From Candidatus Levyibacteriota bacterium (GTDB lineage Bacteria; Patescibacteriota; Microgenomatia; Levybacterales; UBA12049), in contig JAHFKF010000062.1 in NCBI GenBank assembly GCA_023245475.1, positions 1 through 7,935 on the forward strand: a stretch of DNA of 7,935 bases, written 5' to 3'. Every line of letters starts with the position of its first letter. Position 1 is the stretch's first letter. Positions 4,556-7,935 of this stretch are shown here, one piece after another. The notes beneath the pieces are model-generated. The model worked only from the letters and a program-made list of their open reading frames with translations, had not been told where the DNA came from and did no database searches. The position numbers were made by a program, and so were the translations under genes.

Positions 4556-6015
4556 GTTTTAATATGCATTGATTGAATCCCAATTTGTTTCAACAATTTT
4601 TTATAGGCGTTTACCATAGCATTGGAACCTGAAAGGTAATATAAACACTCTGCAAAATCTGGTACGACTTTCTCAATCATCTCAGCAGTAATATGCCCTG
4701 TCGTTTTGGTAATCACGTACACGGTTTTTATACCAAGCTCTTGTTGCGCCTGCTCAAAAACATCTTTGTAGGCAATTTCGGATTCATCACGAATAACATA
4801 GAAAAGAGTAATGTTTCTTTTTTCATTGGTAGCAATAAGTGACGCAATCATACTCCGAAACGGTGTAATACCAATGCCACCAGCAATCAAGACGAGCTTT
4901 TTGCTTGTATCCTTTGGTAACGTAAAGTCCCCCGCAAGCTGCCCTGCAATAATATGATCTCCTGTTTGCAACGATAATAATTCATTCTTAAAAGCACTTG
5001 GCTTTTCAGGGAACTTGACACCTACTCGCAGCAACGTCTCTGTAGGAGCAGATGCAATGGTGAAATATCTTCGGTTACCGCGACTGTCCCATCTTCCTGG
5101 AACGGTCCATTCAAGATACTGTCCAGGGGAAAATTTAATCGGCTCTGAAGAGGTAAACAAAAAATCATATGCATTTGCAGCGATCTTAATCTTACTGGTA
5201 AGTTGTAATACAAGCCTTTGCTTAGAACTTACTAAATAAGAAAAGATATTGCCAATAACAAGCGCAACTTCTGGAGTAGAATAAAGCGAACCAATGTGTA
5301 CTTGTGGCGGAATAAGTAAGCCAATAAAAGCTGCATAGATAATACGTAAACGTCTGGTGGGAGGAGTCGTAAGTGGTTCTGTCAGCATAATAAAAGCAAA
5401 GAAGAATAAAGGTGAATAAAGCATGTTTTTCTCAATCGTTTCTAATACTCCTCCACCTTTACTTACTCCCCAAACGATCGTATTAATAAACGAGACTGCA
5501 AGAAAAGTTATCACTAAATCCCAACGTCGTAATTTTCTTGTAATTAATAATCCACAGAGAATAACTAATGGAAGCATCCAAACAGTGCCGACCCACCAAC
5601 TTGCAGATTGACTAATGGCAAACATACAAATCACCAGCGAAATAGCAACGGGATTAAAAAGATGTTTGCGACCAATTGCTAAAATATATTTGGCAACCAT
5701 ACTAAGAACTCCTGCCCAAAATAAGAATCCGAAATCCTCTATAGATTTGGGTGGTGTGATTACTAAGGCAAGAATTAATGCCGTGATATGAGAGGACTCA
5801 GCATTTGCTGGAACATTAAACGCTTTGGAGAAAAGATAGTTGGTCAGCCAACAAACAATTTTGAGAAATAACGCCGCGAAAAGAATTGCAAATCCACTGT
5901 AAGGAAGTATGCCAGCAAATCCCAACACAGAAGCAAAGCCAATAAAGGAAAGTAATGAATAGAGGACAAGTCTATACATTGTAATTGCATTAAGAAAATT
6001 ATCAAGATATTTCAT
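4534..6015 (-). CDS. NqrB/RnfD-like membrane domain fused to a ferredoxin-NAD(P) reductase domain
   Basis: The 493-residue protein has about ten membrane helices (about 16-264) and then a cytosolic flavoprotein reductase (about 272-493). The membrane part carries GRKHLFNPVA (115-124), matching the conserved GxxxxIFNPAA of NqrB/RnfD, and MLTEPLTTPPTRRLRIIYAAFIG (about 211-233), matching the family's TDPVTxPxT...IFG. No SGAT-type flavinylation motif occurs between them. The reductase has RRYFTIASAP (315-324, FAD binding), GGIGITPFRSMI (379-390, NAD(P) pyrophosphate loop), YLSGSNAMV (460-468, replacing the usual CGP) and an FPGY C-terminus. There is no 2Fe-2S domain, unlike NqrF. It likely takes electrons from NADH or NADPH to FAD and across the membrane. 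Start: the frame extends to TTG at 6060, but ATG at 6015 gives a normal N-terminus and a 14-base overlap with apbE. Neither has a Shine-Dalgarno, so translation is probably coupled. Confidence 0.88.
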   Translation of the reverse strand: MKYLDNFLNAITMYRLVLYSLLSFIGFASVLGFAGILPYSGFAILFAALFLKIVCWLTNYLFSKAFNVPANAESSHITALILALVITPPKSIEDFGFLFWAGVLSMVAKYILAIGRKHLFNPVAISLVICMFAISQSASWWVGTVWMLPLVILCGLLITRKLRRWDLVITFLAVSFINTIVWGVSKGGGVLETIEKNMLYSPLFFFAFIMLTEPLTTPPTRRLRIIYAAFIGLLIPPQVHIGSLYSTPEVALVIGNIFSYLVSSKQRLVLQLTSKIKIAANAYDFLFTSSEPIKFSPGQYLEWTVPGRWDSRGNRRYFTIASAPTETLLRVGVKFPEKPSAFKNELLSLQTGDHIIAGQLAGDFTLPKDTSKKLVLIAGGIGITPFRSMIASLIATNEKRNITLFYVIRDESEIAYKDVFEQAQQELGIKTVYVITKTTGHITAEMIEKVVPDFAECLYYLSGSNAMVNAYKKLLKQIGIQSMHIKTDYFPGY

Positions 6016-6742
6016 AGTGTTTAAATTTGCTTGTGTATGTTGCTTGTCCAGTAATATCAATCATATAAGCAGCAACCTCAGGTAACGTTTCAAGAAAATA
6101 AATACCTGATCGTCCCATTGCAAATGCAGCAGTCGCGAATCGATCTGCATCAATAATATTTGGTGAGATGACACTGATACTCACAATCTCTTTTTCTAAA
6201 GGCTTCCCGTGAGGATTATAGATATGCTCTCCTCGCAAATAATTTCCCGATGTCGCAAGTGCATGATTGTTAAGTGCAACTATCTTCACAACCTCTTCAG
6301 GTTGAAAGGGATTCCGAATGCCCACTCTCCAATCGACAGCGTTATCATTTCTTCCTCGTACATGAATATCTCCACCTGCTTCGATATAAAAATTAATGAA
6401 ACCAGCTCTTTCGATTAACGCAGCAGCCTTTTCAATTGCCCACCCTTTAACAATCCCTGAAGGATCGAATCGATCATTGTTCCATACCGAAAAATATCCA
6501 TTTGTCTCACGTCGTGTTTGCTCAGCAAATGCAAGTACTTCTCTCATTTCAGATGAATAGTCTTTCTCTGATAACGTATTATTATTAATCTTACTTACTT
6601 CACTTTGTGTTTTGAACGGACTAAACTGCTTATCAACGGCACGAAAATAATGAAAGACTTTTTTGAAAAAAGATTCTGTAACGCCCTGATCGAGAATCTC
6701 AATTGTTATTGGCATTCCCATGATTAATTTTGTTTGCTTCAT
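6002..6742 (-). CDS. apbE: FAD:protein FMN transferase (ApbE)
   Basis: The enzyme moves FMN from FAD onto a Thr/Ser of a target protein using Mg2+. Motifs in order: KLIMGMPITIEI (5-16), DPSGIVKGWAIEKAA (93-107), YIEAGGDIHVRG (119-130), ALATSGNYLR (161-170), HIYNPHGKP (173-181) and DADRFATAAFAMG (198-210), the last carrying the Asp/Thr metal-site signature. At 246 residues it is shorter than typical periplasmic ApbE (about 320-350) and begins directly with the catalytic domain, with no signal peptide or lipobox. The ATG overlaps the FMN-binding protein's TGA as ATGA, indicating coupled translation, and the target motif lies in that upstream gene. Function is very likely; where it acts (cytosol before export, or outside after a non-classical route) is open. 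There is no visible Shine-Dalgarno. Confidence 0.95.
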   Translation of the reverse strand: MKQTKLIMGMPITIEILDQGVTESFFKKVFHYFRAVDKQFSPFKTQSEVSKINNNTLSEKDYSSEMREVLAFAEQTRRETNGYFSVWNNDRFDPSGIVKGWAIEKAAALIERAGFINFYIEAGGDIHVRGRNDNAVDWRVGIRNPFQPEEVVKIVALNNHALATSGNYLRGEHIYNPHGKPLEKEIVSISVISPNIIDADRFATAAFAMGRSGIYFLETLPEVAAYMIDITGQATYTSKFKHYEIS

Positions 6743-7161
6743 AATGTTGCTTGCTCTATGACAGACTGCAATGACTTTTGAAACGCTTTACTTGTCTGCG
6801 TTGCACCTGAATAAATATCAACAGTTGCCTTCTGCGATTGAATCGCTTCCTGTGCCAAAGAAGCTAATGCTGGTGGATTAATTTCCCGAGAATAGTCATG
6901 ATGATCAGGATATTGCAACGGAACAATCTCTGTAATGAACCCATCACGAACAGTAACTTTCAGCTGGACATTTCCATAGATTGCATCAACGATGTCGCTT
7001 TCGTAAGTGCCGTCTCTATACAATCCAACTTTCTTCTCTTTGATCTGAGAAGTGGGCTGAGTAGTTACTACAGGAATTTCTTTTTTGGTCTCAGTTTGTA
7101 CACGCCACGAGTAAACAACAAAAGCACCAATAACTAAGATGGATAAGATATATTTATTCAT
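6739..7161 (-). CDS. Membrane-anchored FMN-binding domain protein, covalent flavin carrier
   Basis: The 140-residue protein has an N-terminal helix (4-18, YILSILVIGAFVVYS) that anchors it, a polar linker (about 20-45) and one FMN_bind domain (46-140). The domain shows YRDGTYES (48-55), AIYGNVQLKVTVRDGFITEIV (60-80), a YPDHHDYSREIN region (84-95) and YSGATQTSKAF (117-127). SGATQT fits the (S/D)GA(S/T)x(S/T) flavinylation consensus, so T123 is the predicted FMN attachment site, modified by the ApbE encoded next. No twin-arginine motif and no cysteine are present, so export should be by Sec or membrane insertion with the domain outside. It is the smallest form of such carriers (one domain) and the likely electron acceptor of the downstream membrane reductase. 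The ATG at 7161 lacks a clear Shine-Dalgarno. The 99-base gap to the YcnI-like gene holds a hairpin and a possible promoter. Confidence 0.92.
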   Translation of the reverse strand: MNKYILSILVIGAFVVYSWRVQTETKKEIPVVTTQPTSQIKEKKVGLYRDGTYESDIVDAIYGNVQLKVTVRDGFITEIVPLQYPDHHDYSREINPPALASLAQEAIQSQKATVDIYSGATQTSKAFQKSLQSVIEQATL

Positions 7162-7175
7162 GTTTCTTTTTATTT

Positions 7176-7195
7176 ATGATAATCAGCATAATCAT
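7176..7195 (-). promoter_or_regulatory. Candidate -10 and operator before the FMN-binding gene
   Basis: ATGATAATCAGCATAATCAT is an imperfect palindrome (five matching bases at each end, seven of ten per half) that also holds a direct repeat, ATAATC-N3-ATAATC. On the minus strand TATCAT (7181-7176) could be a -10 placed about 14 bases before the ATG, giving a very short leader. No good -35 at normal spacing. The AT-rich form loosely recalls Fur-type boxes, but this is weak. Confidence 0.25.
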
Positions 7196-7215
7196 ACAAA
7201 CTGAAATTACTCTGA

Positions 7216-7252
7216 ATTTAGGGCGGCATTACGCAGAATCACCGCCCTGAAT
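7216..7252 (-). terminator. Hairpin after the YcnI-like gene (terminator-like or attenuating)
   Basis: AGGGCGG and CCGCCCT (7220-7226 with 7242-7248) form a G-C-rich stem that extends to 11 pairs including one G-T, around a 15-base loop, starting eight bases after the YcnI-like stop. Only a mixed sequence, not a clean T tract, follows on the minus strand, so it may be a leaky terminator or an mRNA processing/stability element between the two genes. Confidence 0.4.
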
Positions 7253-7260
7253 GCAATGCA

Positions 7261-7917
7261 TTACTTCTTCTTCATCTGCAAGTATAATGCAGCAACTGAA
7301 AGAATCAATGCAGCTCCTGATAACAGCATCAGGAAATTTACCTTTGCCACAACACTTGCTGTTTCACCTACTGGAGGTTGCACCGAAGTCCCAGTTAAAT
7401 CATTGATAACGTTAGTGACGGAATATGGTTTAGGTCCAGAATCATCATCTTCGCCATCTTTTGCAGGATGATTTTTCGCATATTCCTCAACTTGTTTAGG
7501 ATCTTGATCCCAGGATACAACGTCTCCATTTTCATATGTTTGATACGCCTTCCAAACAAGTGATGTTGCCTGCGCAGGAGCTTGTGCGCTAAATACAAAC
7601 TCATCACGCTGATCAACAGGAATGCTAGCGCCAGACCAAATAATTTCTGAGACACGAGCGTTTTCGCCCTCACCTGCTTTGACAATTTCTATGTTCCAAC
7701 CGGGTTTCACATTGGGACGAACACTCTTCAGCCCGTCTGGTAACACCAATCGTACGGATACCGTTGGATTGTCTTCTTCAGTTGGCACACTAACAGCAAA
7801 ATTTTGCCGAGCAGCAATACCCACTTCTGCTGGTTTTACCACGACGTGAGCAAATGCTGGAGTCGCAATCAAAAATAACGCAGTCATAACACTGACTAAA
7901 ATACTTATCTTCTTCAT
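7261..7917 (-). CDS. ycnI: YcnI-like (DUF1775) putative copper-binding exported protein
   Basis: The 218-residue protein has a signal peptide (1-23, ending TPAFA), then HVVVKPAEVG, a DUF1775 domain (24 to about 138), an acidic linker (about 139-190, with EDDDSG) and a C-terminal helix (about 194-214) with a KKK tail. Cleavage after Ala23 would leave His24 as the first residue. Work on Bacillus subtilis YcnI showed Cu(II) bound through such an N-terminal His in a mono-histidine brace. PNVKPGWNIEIVKAG, SEIIWSG, RDEFVFSAQAP and VWKAYQTYENGDVVSWD (W122, W136) are typical of the family. The usual Glu ligand is not certain; E47 or E48 in VPTEED are candidates. YcnI often neighbours copper import genes (CopC/CopD types); none is visible here, although the upstream side is outside the window. 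A strong Shine-Dalgarno precedes the ATG. Confidence 0.9.
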   Translation of the reverse strand: MKKISILVSVMTALFLIATPAFAHVVVKPAEVGIAARQNFAVSVPTEEDNPTVSVRLVLPDGLKSVRPNVKPGWNIEIVKAGEGENARVSEIIWSGASIPVDQRDEFVFSAQAPAQATSLVWKAYQTYENGDVVSWDQDPKQVEEYAKNHPAKDGEDDDSGPKPYSVTNVINDLTGTSVQPPVGETASVVAKVNFLMLLSGAALILSVAALYLQMKKK

Positions 7918-7922
7918 TTTTT

Positions 7923-7934
7923 CTCACCCCCCTT
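7923..7934 (-). promoter_or_regulatory. Strong Shine-Dalgarno of the YcnI-like gene
   Basis: AAGGGGGGTGAG on the minus strand is one base from AAGGAGGTGAG and stands six to seven bases before the ATG at 7917. It is the only strong Shine-Dalgarno that I see before a start in this window, so this gene has a 5' leader or lies inside a transcript begun further upstream. Confidence 0.7.
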
Positions 7935-7935
7935 C

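Noticed and set aside
6016..6060. TTG start at 6060 for the NqrB/RnfD-FNR fusion
   Set aside because: It would overlap apbE by 59 bases, use a rare start and add a polar N-terminus not expected for the family; ATG 6015 gives a small overlap and a normal beginning.
7395..7685. 96-residue ORF in another frame of the YcnI-like gene
   Set aside because: It lies wholly inside a gene with clear family motifs and has no start signal or recognisable domain.
1..7935. tRNA, rRNA, insertion sequence, phage or CRISPR features
   Set aside because: I found no cloverleaf, rRNA signature, transposase motif, integrase or regular repeat-spacer array in the window.

Overview
The window looks like a piece of an AT-leaning, compact bacterial chromosome. 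The gene set best fits Patescibacteria (CPR), most likely a Saccharibacteria-type organism: small membrane and surface proteins of unknown function, a secreted Asp-rich thrombospondin-type-3 (TSP3) repeat protein, a WhiB-like protein and a YcnI/DUF1775 protein (both families best known from Actinobacteria, the usual hosts of Saccharibacteria), and start codons sitting directly at predicted transcription starts. No ribosomal or marker gene is present, so the taxonomy is an inference. UGA behaves as a stop (it ends three genes at sensible places), which argues against the recoded CPR lineages.

Left half (1-4130). A membrane-anchored protein is cut off at its 5' end by the window edge (2-700). 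A 235-base spacer follows and holds a promoter/leader element. Then come a divergent pair sharing a 36-base spacer (a DUF4337-like membrane protein on minus and the TSP3 surface protein on plus), a second copy of the promoter/leader element feeding a VOC (glyoxalase-fold) gene, and two small membrane proteins. Nearly every gene here has its own -10 hexamer five or six bases upstream of the ATG/GTG and no Shine-Dalgarno, which predicts leaderless mRNAs.

Right half (4142-7935, all minus). Read in transcription order it contains a YcnI-like putative copper protein (strong Shine-Dalgarno), a membrane-anchored FMN-binding protein with a covalent flavinylation motif, an ApbE flavin transferase (ATGA overlap), an NqrB/RnfD-like membrane domain fused to a ferredoxin-NAD(P) reductase domain (14-base overlap), and a WhiB-like iron-sulfur regulator with its own textbook leaderless promoter. 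The middle three genes form a minimal machine predicted to carry electrons from cytosolic NAD(P)H through FAD and the membrane to a flavinylated protein outside the membrane. The copper protein and the redox-type regulator flank it.

The points most worth following up are: (1) this minimal flavin electron-export locus, whose ApbE has no visible signal peptide and whose membrane subunit has neither a 2Fe-2S domain nor its own flavinylation motif; (2) a 38-base promoter-plus-start-codon element duplicated at 696-733 and 2853-2890, which encodes a short conserved peptide beginning MxxDRHSQ and, in the second copy, is coupled by ATGA to the VOC gene; (3) the uniform -10/start-codon spacing on both strands; (4) WhiB outside its classical phylum with the turn tryptophan replaced by arginine.
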